Below the pieces are notes generated by a model. The model was not told the origin of the DNA and ran no database searches. It was given only the letters and a program-made list of their open reading frames with translations. Below, piece by piece: positions 40,001-51,800 of a stretch of 64,000 nt of DNA (positions within the stretch are counted from its first letter, which is position 1; the number at the start of each line of letters is the position of its first letter). A program made the position numbers and the translations under genes. The stretch is taken from positions 13,629,719 through 13,693,718 of the forward strand of contig NC_066323.1 of the NCBI RefSeq assembly GCF_022539315.1. The letters run 5' to 3'. This DNA comes from Serinus canaria. Its lineage: Eukaryota > Chordata > Aves > Passeriformes > Fringillidae.

Positions 40001-42658
40001 TCAACCTTCCATTTGCTGACTGTTCTCCCATAGCTCAGATTGTGTTCTCTCTTCCTCAGTGGTGCCTGGAAATGTAAGCCTGCTTTCAGTCACCTCTGAA
40101 ATCCATAAACTAGAACATTAATTAACATTTGCAGATACAAAGACAAAAAATGCAATTAAGGGGCAATTTTTAAAATGAAGGGAGATTGACAAGCTTCAAA
40201 GTGCAACAAAATAACAGGCTTGCTCTGTTTATCCACTCCTCACACAAATATCTGCAGAAACATGTCAAAAGAGTATCAGATTTAGGATTTACATGAACCA
40301 TCTAAATAATTGCACAAGTATTCTGTAGCTCTGTAAATAATTTCCTGCAATGATGTAGCCCTGCCTGGATGCTAAGCCTGTCTGAGGAGAGCTCACAATC
40401 CAGTTATTAAAACACACTACCCTGAGACAAGACAGACGAGAGCTGTCTCACACCTATTAGCACTCTGTACTGACTTTAATTATGGCCCAGATTTCCTAAT
40501 GGCTCTGGCTAACTCCTAATAAAATGAAGATGATGTATTGATTTCAGCCACCAAGAACTTTGCAATTATGGGTTTTTTTTGTTTTTTTTCTAGAATGAAG
40601 AAATGAAGGAGGAAAAAAATGCACAGGGTGATTCACTGGGCCACAAAGAATCATTCTCAAAAGAAAAAAAATCATGTTTTCTCCTCTTCCCTTGTGCAAG
40701 AGAACAAAAAATAAAACCATTATTCTGTATTTCAATGCCTGCAGCATATGCTTTTACAGGGTAATCCCTTGTGTGCAGAGACATTTTATTACACAAGAAG
40801 CATTCCAGAAAAGAGCAAAAAAATCCAGTGAAACTAAGGGGTCAAAGTAGGGTAACTTTTATTGGGCACATTCTTTATATCTTTGGGGCACTGAAGCAGT
40901 TAATGTTTTAAGAACCCTTCAGTCCTGTCATTATTTACAGAAGCTCACCCCCCTGCACTGCAAAGCCCAGAATAAGCAGCAATTGAGTCTGTGACCCTCT
41001 AAGATTTGAAATCACATATCTGATATCACCCAGATGCAGATAACCTTTGATAAATATTCACAGAACAGCTTTTGACTCCTATGCTGTGAATTTGCTGGAC
41101 TACAGCAGAAGAATATAAGGAATCATGTGCTCAGGGATAAATTCAACTACTTCTCTTGCACATAAATGGGGGTTTCATCCCTTTCTCCTACTGCTGAAGA
41201 AAGCACAGCTAACAGAGACAGAAATTATCACAGTGAGAAGATGAGATTTTTTTTTAGTTGACAAAAACCCCAAATCTAGCTGGAAGGATCTGCACAGGGG
41301 CTCCACATTCAATGATTGATATTATGTCTCCAAGATACGTAAGCTGCAAATTTTACAGGCAATTCTTCAGTTTTTGTTAGAGTTACAAAACCAAAATAAA
41401 ACAACAAAAAAATCCCAAATCCAAAGAAACAGAAAACAAAAACAAAGAAACAGAGAAAGCAAAAAAAGGAGATGGAAATAAATGGGAGAGTCACTGCAGT
41501 CACTGCTGATAAATGTTCAGATCACCGAGCCACTAGAGTGATACTAAATATTGAGAAAGGTAGGATGGCCATAAAAGCAAACTGGCTTAGCTGGCAAGTT
41601 AAAGCTATTCACAGCCAAACACAAGGTCAGACATTTGGTAAAGGAATTGATAAGTGGAGATTGTATCCTGAAAAGCAGTATCTAAAAAACAAATTAAGCA
41701 ATATGTTGGGCAAACATCAGCATTTCAGGATTCTGGCCCTGTGCAGGGAGAGATGGGGCAGATGAAAGCATCTCAAAACCAGAGCTGAGGTCTGGTTGCA
41801 TCATGGTATCACCATCTTCTTTAACCCAGAACACATTTCCGAAGCCCATTTGAAAAATAAATAAACTACTTAAAATTCTGAAAAATAATTTAGAGCCTGG
41901 CTCAACAGCATTTAAATATGTGTCTAAACACCAATAAATTGTGCCGTAAGAAACAGACAAATGTTTTCCCCTTATAGAGTCTTCAGTCTTATTTCCAGGC
42001 ATTATCATTTTTAAAGCAAGCCATTTTCTCTACAATTCAAGCTGGGCATGCTTCTTTCAGACAAAAGAGAACTGCTGGCCACACTCTCCAAAGGCACATT
42101 GAGCCCAGAATAAATAGCCTGCAGCTCCTAAGCAAGGTCACACTTTCATCAGCACAGACCACAGCAATGCCAACAGGTCAATGTACTCTTACTGAGCAGT
42201 GCATCACATTAAACTCAGTACTTTGAATATTTCTTTTGTCTCCCATGAAAAACAGAAGTATTTGTCTACAAACATCTGATGTTGTGAAGAGCCTTACTCA
42301 GAATTCAGTATGCACAGTAAGAACTGCTACTTGTACAGCATTTTTTTAATAAGAAGGGGTTTAGTCTTTTTAATTATATATAAACTTCTCCAGATATTTT
42401 TGTACTAGGTGTTCTCATTATTTTCACTCACATTAAAGGCCACATGCACAGCTAGCACAGGAAAATGAGCAGTAAACTCCTATAGAGCTGCAGGGGAGGG
42501 AGCAATGCATTTTTCCCTAAATGTTCATCTAAACACAGCCACCAATTCATCCTATTCAGACTGCACAAGTATTTAGACTGGCCTATTAAAACACACTAAC
42601 AAATAGAATTTCAGTGCCATATCTTCAAGGTTAAGTTCTCCATGTCCCCCTTGCAGGC
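34081..42658. other. Unique AT-rich non-coding stretch
   Basis: No gene is supported. A GC-richer patch at 36430-36670 has open frames on both strands (74-116 codons) without protein features. A/C-rich tracts lie at 39844-39882 and 41385-41468, an A16 run at 39948-39963 and an AT-rich pocket at 39600-39660. Some parts (for example 38250-38450 and 40440-40550) have unique, motif-rich texture, but nothing can be assigned. Confidence 0.5.
39828..39882. repeat. (AATA)n and A/C-rich low-complexity tract
   Basis: Four or so AATA units lead into an A-run with scattered C (AAACAAAACAAAC type). A small minus-strand Phe/Leu-rich open frame over it is composition-driven. Confidence 0.85.
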
Positions 42659-43034
42659 TGTGGTGGGTTGACCCTGACTGGGTTCCAGGTGCTCAACAAA
42701 GCCCCTCCAGCACTTCCCTCCTCAGATGGACAAGCAAGAAAATAAAGCCAAATGCTCTTAGGTCAAGATAAGGGCAGGGGGAGATCACTCACCAGTTACT
42801 CCCATGGGCAAAGCAGACTCACCTTGGGGAAATTAATTTAATTTATTACCAACCAAATAAGAGTAGGATAATGAGAAATAAAACATAAATCTTATTACAC
42901 CTTTTGCCCATCCCTTTCTTCTTCAAGAGCTTAACTTGATTCTCAAGTTCTCTACTTCCTCCCAGGGAAGGGGAACAGGAATGGAGACCTCAGTGAGTTC
43001 CTCACACACTGTTGTTGCTACTGCTTCCTCCTAG
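42659..43034 (+). mobile_element. Avian endogenous retrovirus LTR, 3'-truncated
   Basis: The segment starts with TGTGGTGGGTTGACCCTG, matching from memory the 5' end of an abundant songbird LTR. It then follows that LTR in order: CTCCTCAGATGGACA, AGATCACTCACCA, the signature block AATTTAATTTATTACCAA at about 42835, and GAGTAGGATAATGAGAAATA. It ends at the pyrimidine-rich CTTCCTCCT. The match stops after about 375 bp, so the normal 3' portion and the terminal CA are missing. No gag, pol or env coding lies beside it, so it is a broken solo LTR. The exact family (ERVL- or ERVK-like) is not settled here. A 13-bp foldback begins at its truncation point. Confidence 0.8.
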
Positions 43035-43061
43035 ATGGATAATACAAGATTATCCATCTAG
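43031..43061. repeat. Perfect 13-bp inverted repeat at the LTR break
   Basis: CTAGATGGATAAT (43031-43043) and ATTATCCATCTAG (43049-43061) are exact reverse complements around the 5-nt loop ACAAG. The left arm overlaps the last few bases that still resemble the LTR. A foldback exactly at a truncation point is what template switching during repair would leave. Confidence 0.92.
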
Positions 43062-43205
43062 TACACAGGCCTTATAAATATAATACCAGAACTCAGTGAC
43101 TCAATCCACCTGCTTGAAAATAAATAGTTCAGCTACTAATAACTTCTGAAATAAATATATACAATAAGGACAGTAAGTAGCTCTCCTAGGAATCACAAGT
43201 GGAAT

Positions 43206-43237
43206 CACTTATATGTGGTTCATATAAGTGAACCACA
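43206..43237. repeat. Two overlapping, mutually exclusive hairpins
   Basis: Hairpin one pairs CACTTATATG (43206-43215) with CATATAAGTG (43221-43230) around TGGTT. Hairpin two pairs TGTGGTTCA (43214-43222) with TGAACCACA (43229-43237) around TATAAG. All arms are perfect, and the two structures share bases, so only one can form at a time. No gene is nearby. Confidence 0.88.
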
Positions 43238-43239
43238 GC

Positions 43240-46200
43240 CAAATACTAAGAGACAATATAATAGGTATAGGAAAAACTGATTTTGAAACAGGTCAGGAGG
43301 GAATCTTTGATTAAAAAAATCCCAACCAAAAATACAGTCAACATTTATTCTTATATTCTATTTCTTAACAACCTGCTGTAAGAGTCTTAGAATTAAGTCA
43401 GTCTTTCAGTATCTTGAAATGTGCACATACACATTGCTGTGGATTTAATTTTTCTCCAGTAATCTTCTGCTTTCCAAGTCTGGCTGTTCTCAGAAGACTT
43501 GTGCAGCCTGCAAGAATGGCAGAGAGAAGCCTGTAAAAGCAGTTGACTAGGTGCTGGGGCCTCAATCCATGAACCAGAAAAGGCAGACATGAAAGGTGTC
43601 TGTATATGTTTAAATCTAAAGTTATAGACAGGCATTCCACTAAGTGAGGGGAAATCAAGTGATTAACATGCCTCACATCTTTTTCCAGAGGCTCTCTTTT
43701 GCCAGTGACAGCACCACAGAGTTAACTAAAGCTCAGGAAATTATTCCAGTGGCAGCTACACCCTCACCATTTTTTTCCCTTGTGGCTTTTCCATCCACAT
43801 AGTCACACAACAGATATGGAGCCCCAACATTTGAGATGTCTGTGAAGCAGCAAAAACCAAATCAGTTCTGGTGACAACCATCAACTCCAGCCTGCTTCCT
43901 TGTGTGGGATGGGGCAGGACATCAAACCCACATCTCAACCCCATGAGCTGTCATGTGAGGTGAGGCCAGACCTCCAGCACAGGTCAGAGCTGTGTGCTCA
44001 GGTCTTTCAGAATAAATCCAGTACCCCAAATATGTGGAACTCCCCTGGATCCAGAAATTGCTTGTCCAGATCATCTAGCAAGTCAGGCATTACCCACATG
44101 ACATGGGGATTGTCACAGCACCTCCCTCCCCACTGGTATCTCCCCACAGGCAGTCTGGCAGTACACTATACAGCATTCTATGGAAAACACTGTGCACCAA
44201 GCCCCATTACCCCTGGGGACACTCCTCACTTTTATGGATGTAAAAAAAAAAAGGAATTTGACAAGAAAAAACAACTGCCCATCATGACAACCTTCCAAGG
44301 GTCTAAAGTTTTCTGACAACATGATTGTCATTAATGCACTACAAATCCTAATTAATGTGGAAATGCATGCCTCATTTCTTCTCCTTTCTCTAAAAGCAGT
44401 CACCATTTTGCAGTGCTGTCAAAAGTGGCACCATTTAAAGTTCAAAAATTTGACAAAAACGTGAGCAATTAGTTGCTGCCAAGTAAAAATTATGGTCTAA
44501 GGGATTACACTGCTAGAAGATTGCTGCACTGGCAGAGAAAATGGAACTAGATCAAACAAGTAAGCCTTGATCTGTTCATGCCTTTTTTTTTTTCAGAAGT
44601 GATGATTCACAAGAGATCAGGTCCTCTGCTGCTGTACTATCTCTGGAATCAAACTGCCCTTTTCCTGGATGCTGAATAACCAGTAATGCTCTCTTGAACT
44701 CTAAAGGAGAAACAGAAGCAGACTGAATTTAGGTACATTTGCATGCCAGGCAAAGGGAGGAACAAAAAAGGTAAATTAAATCAATGCAAGTGGCTTGGCC
44801 CTGCCTTTCACTGCTGAGCATGGCCCAAGTTCAGCTGTCAGTCAGCTCCTGCCCAGAGGGAGCTCCACCCCATCAATGAAGTCCAGAAGGAGACAAGCTC
44901 TCCTTTCTGACCCCTTAAACATGACTGTGCAGGCAATGAATTTTAAAAAAGCTCATGATTCTACAGATACATAATAAACAACACATTTCCAAATTACTTT
45001 GAGTTCTTCAACCGAAAAACAGTGCAACCCAAGGTATTACTTCTGTAATATATTAGCAAATTCTACCTGAGATTTCATTTTCAGAAACAATTCAGAACCA
45101 AAGCATTAACCAACATCTAAGACACTCAAGAATCTGACAGGCAGATAACCATCTATATATGGATTCCAAAAAGGGAAGGAGATAGCTATTGTATTTTTTA
45201 CAATTTTACTGCAGCAGTCTAAAAATATCATAAAGTTAAATAATAACTTCTATAATAATTCAAGAGAACATAAAAGAAAGGTCCATTAGATTTTAAATAG
45301 AGCTGGCATGTGATAAAGTTTACAGTCACATTCAACTGGATTTACTTTCAAACATACAGGTTTTTCTAAAAAAGTTTTTTAAAAAAGAAATATATATATA
45401 TTACAGCATTTTGATTAGCAGGATTGTCACACTGAGAACAGGCTCTAGCACAGGATGGAGAGAAACAACACCCAAAGAGCTGGAATTACAGCTTGTCAGT
45501 GCTTTAGAACAAATAAAACATTCTGCCTTGTTTTTTCACTAGATAGCATGGCAAATAGCTTTTATTTGCTGCATTACAATTATTTTTATTTACCAAAATC
45601 AATCTCCAGATAGCTGCATTGATCCTGCTACACTTGAGGCCGTTTAATCTAAGGAAAACTGTTGTTAAGAAAAATGTTTTTTAAAAAGCCAACAATAGCA
45701 ACAAAGGGCATCTTGGGGAGTTTTAATGAGATTTTTCTGTTCAGTGCAAGTTTAACATTCCCACAGAACAGATCAATACCACTTTTTTTCTCCCAGATAC
45801 GTCGGGGAGCATCCTGCACTTGAACCCATCCAGGAAGATCAATCCTCCCTGGCACTTCTGACTCTCTTGTCACTGCTGTGCAGCAGAGTATTGGCCATGC
45901 AGCTGGCAGGAGTGCAGAGACCAGACAGGGGTCTGCAGCACCCCACTCATTCCCAGTCATGGGCAAAAAGGATTTGTTTTCTGGAGAAGGGAATACTATG
46001 TTGTCCAGCCTGGAAAATGTGTGTTCTGTACTTAATTCCCACACACACAAACATCTGTGGACAGATGAAAATCTTACATTGCAGTGCTGGCAGCTGTTCT
46101 CCAATCCCAAGTAGAGAACAGTTTTGACAGGGCTTCTAACTCTTTGCAATGCTAAAAATCTAATTTAGTTAGGGCAGCAAAACCCAGCACTACTCAAGGA

Positions 46201-48590
46201 TGAAATTGTCCTCCATCCAGTCACTTAATGTCTCCTGGCTACTTTTAAATTTCCTTTGAAGTTTTTCATTCTCATTTTCCAATTCCCTTTACCCTTTCAA
46301 CCACTCATAGTTTCTCAGGACGCAGTGTGGGAATTAATTCTTTTTCCATTTCTTTACTTGTAAGCATAGCCTTGCTGAATTCATAAACAAAGCTGGCCAA
46401 AATTATAGGAGACTTCAACTATTTGGTGTGGCCTCTGGTTTCTTACAGTAAACACTCTCACAATTCTGTATTTCATAATAAAAAATGTCCATGAGAAAAG
46501 CAGGTTAAAAGGACTCGGGTTAAAGCCACCCACAAGCAGAGCTTCTCACTTGAATGCAGTGCTTGGGATTTGGTACCCAGAGGAAAAGCCTTTTATTTCA
46601 CTTTTTGAAAAGAGAGAAAGTACTCTGAAGTGAATTAATTGTCCTTGATCCTTTCCACCCACACAGCCCTTTTTCTCTTTTCTCTTGTTTTTGGGTCTCA
46701 TTTCCATGCTTTATCAATACAAAGTGTGTGAAAATGATCCATCATATATATACTGCTGTCCTAAACTCCTAAAAAAAACCCCAAAAAGACCACCAAAACA
46801 ATAGTACAGGCATGACCTTAAAGGTCTTAAAGGTTCCCCTGCCATGGCCACAGACAGCACTATGCTGCTAGCCCTGTCTGCTCACAGCCTGGGAGATCTC
46901 CTTGAGATAAATATCATTTCTTCATCCAACCCACACAGCAAGTGCAGTGATAGAAATGAGTATAAACAAATGCCAGCTGAATTCATGGCTGGGTTTTAAT
47001 GAAGATGCTTAAAGTCCTAAGAGGTTTTGCACTGTCAAGGAGAAAAGCAAAGAATGAAACAAACCACACATAACAGAACTGATTTAGAACTACCCACACA
47101 TACTCAAGCCATTCTCTACACATCTTTATTCTCAATTCTGTGACATTTGCAGAGACAACAGAAATGGCATATAATACTCCTAGATTAAAACACCTCCATG
47201 CAAACCCTCTCCCCCATCTCCATTTGTGCCCAAACTGCTACTCCTGTTACAGTTCATACTCAGTGTTAATTGCAGTTGTAATGGCAAAGGTCAGTATTGA
47301 TCCATCAACCCATCCACCCTGCAAGACTTCCCAAGCTTATTCTCATTCATACAGAATATTGAACTGTATTAAGAGCTATTGACAAGTGAAAACAGGTCAA
47401 GGACTGTGTCTTGGCTACTCCCTGCAATACTATCCCACCACAGGCATTCCAATAAGCTCTTGGACTGGGCAGCAGAGCCAGACTAGAAGAGATCCAAAAC
47501 TGCAAATCTAGGATTTTACTGACTGGAAATCAGTTGTCAGGCATTTTCAGTGTTTGGAAATGCATCTCTTCCCAACAGAAAAAAACCAAAGCAACACATC
47601 AATCCCTCCACAGGATTCCCCTCACCAAAGGCTGCAAAAGCAGCAGCTTCATCTTTGGGTGTCCTGTCACATCCTCTGGATTAGCATAAACCCAATTATT
47701 ACTGGCTCATGATTCAGTACAACTCCTAGGGTGTGTGCATCAGTGAGTCCCCCCTGCCCATGGCAGAATGCCTGTCAGGAGCCAAAGCCTGAAGACTTCT
47801 GGGGAGGTGAAAAGTAATCAGCTCCTGGAAGGCACAAGAAATCTTTATCCTGGAATCTGAACCAGATCAAAGCCCATATGATCTATATTCATAAACTATT
47901 TATTCCTATTATTAGAAGAACCTCAAAGAGTCCTCTTGCTGGAAAGAAAGGTGCTCCTTATGTCAGACAGTGTGTCAGAAGTAGGTCACCCTAAAGAGAC
48001 ATTTATTTCAGAAGTACATAATTCAAACAATTCAACAGCACCTGATACAGATGAGTGCTTTGGCATGTATTTCATACATAGTTGCTAATGTTCAAGCTGG
48101 TGGCTCCCAAAGGCTTTTAAAAGATTAAATACTAAGCCCAAAACTAACCAGAATGGAGCCCAGGAAGTCTCAGAAATTAAGAGCTTTCAGAAGCCTTGGA
48201 AAGCTTTTCCAACCACTCTCTCTCTTATCCTGCAGGATTTAAAACCCTCCTAACTGTAAAGAAAAAAGATAATGAAATCCAAGGGATGAAATCCACAGCA
48301 TCTGGTTGGTGGTGACATCTATATAAGTTAAAGTGTAAAACTTTAGGATTAAAATGACTCTGTATGAAACAGAGCCATTCAAACACTATTGGTCAGGACA
48401 CAAAAAACTCATCAGCCTTGCTGCCATACAGGGTGTTATTTCATTTTTCCCACAATATTTCAAGATACATACTATTCTCCCTCATGTTATGACTATTTAC
48501 TGCCATGCAGGGCTGAGGCTTTCCCACCAAAAAGCAGAAAATTTATTTTATCTGTAGATTTCCCACCTCCTTTCAGCTCCTTTTTCTGCT
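43240..48590. other. Unique AT-rich non-coding stretch
   Basis: No gene is supported. The 166-codon minus frame at 45649-46149 and the 138-codon plus frame at 43900-44316 have no recognisable domain. An octamer ATTTGCAT lies at 44737-44744, a T11-CAG acceptor-like site at 44583-44596, and a possible degraded CR1 scrap at about 46812-46850. Short TA repeats occur around 45391-45401. Confidence 0.5.
46812..46850 (-). mobile_element. Possible degraded CR1 scrap (antisense)
   Basis: GACCTTAAAGGTC followed by CCCCTGCCATGGCCA resembles the reverse complement of the CR1 3' region (the CATGGCAGGGG block followed by the GACCTTTAAGGTC-type block). The expected ATTCTATGA tail is not visible on the left side, and similarity fades quickly on the right. 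It may be coincidence. Confidence 0.3.
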
Positions 48591-48830
48591 AGCAATGGTT
48601 GGCCACTGCTTCTGCCCAGCCCCAGAGCCTCCATGCAGCACCCCCTGTGCTGGGAGCCATGTCCCACCCTGCCCACCCCCATTGCTCAGCCGTGGGGCTT
48701 TCAGAGCAGCAAGACCACAGCAGCAAGGAAGGGGCTGCTGCTGGGACAACGTTGATGTTCTAGTGTAGGACAGCACAGTGGGCACTGGGGGGGCCCTGCC
48801 CAGGTGTGGGGGCTAGAGGGTGACACTGAA
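48590..48830. other. GC-rich patch with G-runs
   Basis: A local GC-rich segment contains C-runs on the left (48663-48680) and G-runs on the right (48783-48817). Open frames cover it but look spurious. CpG is not notably enriched, so it is not a clear CpG island. Confidence 0.6.
48663..48680 (-). other. Canonical G-quadruplex motif (minus strand)
   Basis: The plus strand reads CCC-A-CCC-TG-CCC-A-CCCCC, so the minus strand carries four G-runs with loops of one or two bases. Very short loops make this the most stable predicted quadruplex in the window. A second G-run cluster on the opposite strand follows about 100 bp downstream. Confidence 0.88.
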
Positions 48831-51800
48831 ATCAGCTGGAAAATAAACTTTCTAACACAACTTGAAGTATTAGAAAGCAGACATATTTTATCAGCATGGG
48901 ATGGGTCAAAGGATCAGATGTGTGTGGTGAAACTTTCCAACAGGGTATTTATTCCATCAGAATAGTGCACATTCATTACAAAGTGTTTCCTAACTGATTA
49001 ACAAGGCTGTTGCTGGAAGCCACATCCAGAGTCCTGAAAGACCACACTGAAGGGAGAAGGTGTGAGAAATCTGGCTGGGGGTCAGGCTGCAGCCCCTGGC
49101 CACACTGACCCCATTACTCTGACATGGCTGGATGTGGCTGTTGACAAAACCCACCTGTGTCCCAAGGAGAGCTGGAGAATACAACCAATATCTACAGCAA
49201 AGCACAGGTCACAGAGCCAAAACCTGTTCTGCTGGGGCCATAGAGTTCAGGGTGCTGGAATGGAGATGTAAGATAGAGAAGGAACCCAAACAGCCTGGAA
49301 TGCTCTGACTGACAACCTGTCTCTGACAGGTAGCAAAGGAAGAAGCTTTTGGGTTCAGCATTGGTTAAACAACAGAGAATAATAATTAGTGAAAGATTCA
49401 ATTAGGAGTACCAGCTTGAAAAAAAATTACATTTGGAGCCTGCTTACACCTAGGGTTTTGTGAAAATTGCTTTCAAACCTCATCACCAATTTTCCATTTC
49501 CCTCATAAGATGAAAAATATGCAAGGTGATCTACATTGATTATCCAGTTAGATTAAAAACAGTTTGGTTTTGGTTTGTTTCATTTATTTTCCTGGTTTAA
49601 AAAAGCGCAATAAAACCTATCAAAACCAGAAAACAGGCACATAAAAAACAAAAAAAACCAAACCAAAACAAAACCAAAAAAAAAAAAAATCAACAATAAA
49701 CATGCCAGAGTTAGGAACATAGGAATAACTCAGGCACAGATAAGAAAGGAAAAAACAGCCTTCCAGAGTAGTGGCAGCAGGGAAAGAAAATGCAACTGGT
49801 TTTATCCTCCTACTTAAGCCAGGACACTAATGAGATGTGGCTATAATATTAAAAACTGAGGGGAAATAGCTTATAGCTACACAAACTTGTTGTAGCTTTA
49901 AGTTAAGCATCTCCTTCTGGTCTCAGTAGCAGCCCAAACATATGGACAGTGGTCATAGAAGAAAAATAAACGTTGGAGTAGATTCAACATATTGAACAAA
50001 TCCTCCAAGTTTGTAATTCCCCAGCATTCCCTTCCCTCCAGATGCTGCCCAGGATTTAAAAAAATTAAGTTACATAAAAATGCTTTCATTACTAGGAAAT
50101 AGAATTTCATTTCATCCTATTCAGACAACTTAATAACTGTACAGATTACTGTACCTCATGTTGCATAGGAAACCACTTCAGAAAAAAATGAAGTCTTTTC
50201 ACTAAAAGAAGGAAGAAAATGCATTCCAATAGATTTACATTTGCAGTAGATTTGCATCTGCTGCTGTAGCAAAGTGTCACTGGTAGAAGCAGAATTTAGA
50301 TAAAATACATCCTTATAAAATGAGTATCATACCCATTTACAACAGGAAAAACTTAATAAATCAAGACTGAAAAAATTATTATTCATTCAAAAGAACCACG
50401 TGGCAGCATGTGTAAAGATAATCTTGACATGAATGCAGTTATCTTCCATGGGATAATTTATATGACTTTCTTTCATGGAAGAACCAGTAACAAGGTATAA
50501 CAAAGCCCATAATTAATCTGAAAACAAGAATGCAACATTAAGTTTCCCAGCACCTCAAGTTTTCTAATGAATGAAATATTTCCTGCTGTCTTTCATCAGA
50601 AGAGTAATCTAATAAAGTTTTATTAAAATGTACAGTAACAGAACAGATAGGTTTAAAGTACAGCCTCTGTACAGTGTAATGAGGTTTTGGCTCATAAAAA
50701 TGCTTAGACTTTCATTAAAGAGATCAATGAAGCCAAAAGGAAATTAGTTTAGCACAAGTACACACGCAGGTTCTGCAGAATACCATTGTGTGTGAGCAGC
50801 AGGATGAACCAGGGCATCCTCCACAAAAGAATATAAATGAAGGCAAAGCCACAGGAACACAATAACAAGACAAAGTCCTGACAAAGCACTGAGGGGCAGT
50901 GCCAGACTTAGTAATAACCTCTGAGTGCAACACACTGGAGCGAGTTCAAAGAGAGAAACGTGGTGTGAGGAAAAGCAGAGCCTTGCACAGCCATGGCATC
51001 CCCAGAAGGTGCAGTGGAGGATGAATGGAGGGAGGGTTTGCAGGACATATAGGGATGTCCTGCACAGAGCCAAGGATTATATTTAAACTCTTCTACACAT
51101 CCAGTTGTGAGGCAGATTTATGTGTTTCAAACTGGGTGAGCACCACTGCATTGCTCTACAACAACACACATAGCTCAAAACACAAGGAGACATACTAAAA
51201 CCAAACCAAGTCTAGGACTTGTAGGTTTGTATTTTCATTCCAGTCACAATGATGTACAAAAATAGCCTTCAAAGTTTCCTAGGCATAAGAGGTAAAATTT
51301 TAGTAGTAAATATTACAAAACAAGTAATAACAGTCCTGTTGTAACAGCTAGAAGTCCCTCATAGATCCAAAACATGCTTTCATCTTGTGACTGCTGCAAA
51401 TTTCTGAGGTCACTAAGTACCTCTCTTACTCTTGCCACTAAAGCAACCCCAGCTGTCCTCAGACTGTTTTCTCCAAAAGTGTCCTGCAATAACACTGACA
51501 GCTATTGTTTAGCTTTTATTGCACTCTTTGGAACTAAGGAGCACAATATGTATTTATACACACACACAGAGAAAAATACAGTTATCAAATTCCTTGGGCT
51601 TTCATTGAGCTGGTTTTACCTGTTCACCTGCTTCTTTATTTAATGGTCCAACAGATATAAATATATTTTTCCAAATACCTTACTGGGACGCTACCCACTA
51701 CCCAAAGTAAAATAAATATTATCAGTTAAAATTTAAATCTGTTTCATATGTGGTGCCTGCAAGAACATTGAGAATAGCCACTCTTAAATAATCAAACATG

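Noticed and set aside
45649..46149. 166-codon minus-strand open frame
   Set aside because: No recognisable domain, no protein-like periodicity, and no splice or promoter context. Such lengths occur by chance in 64 kb.
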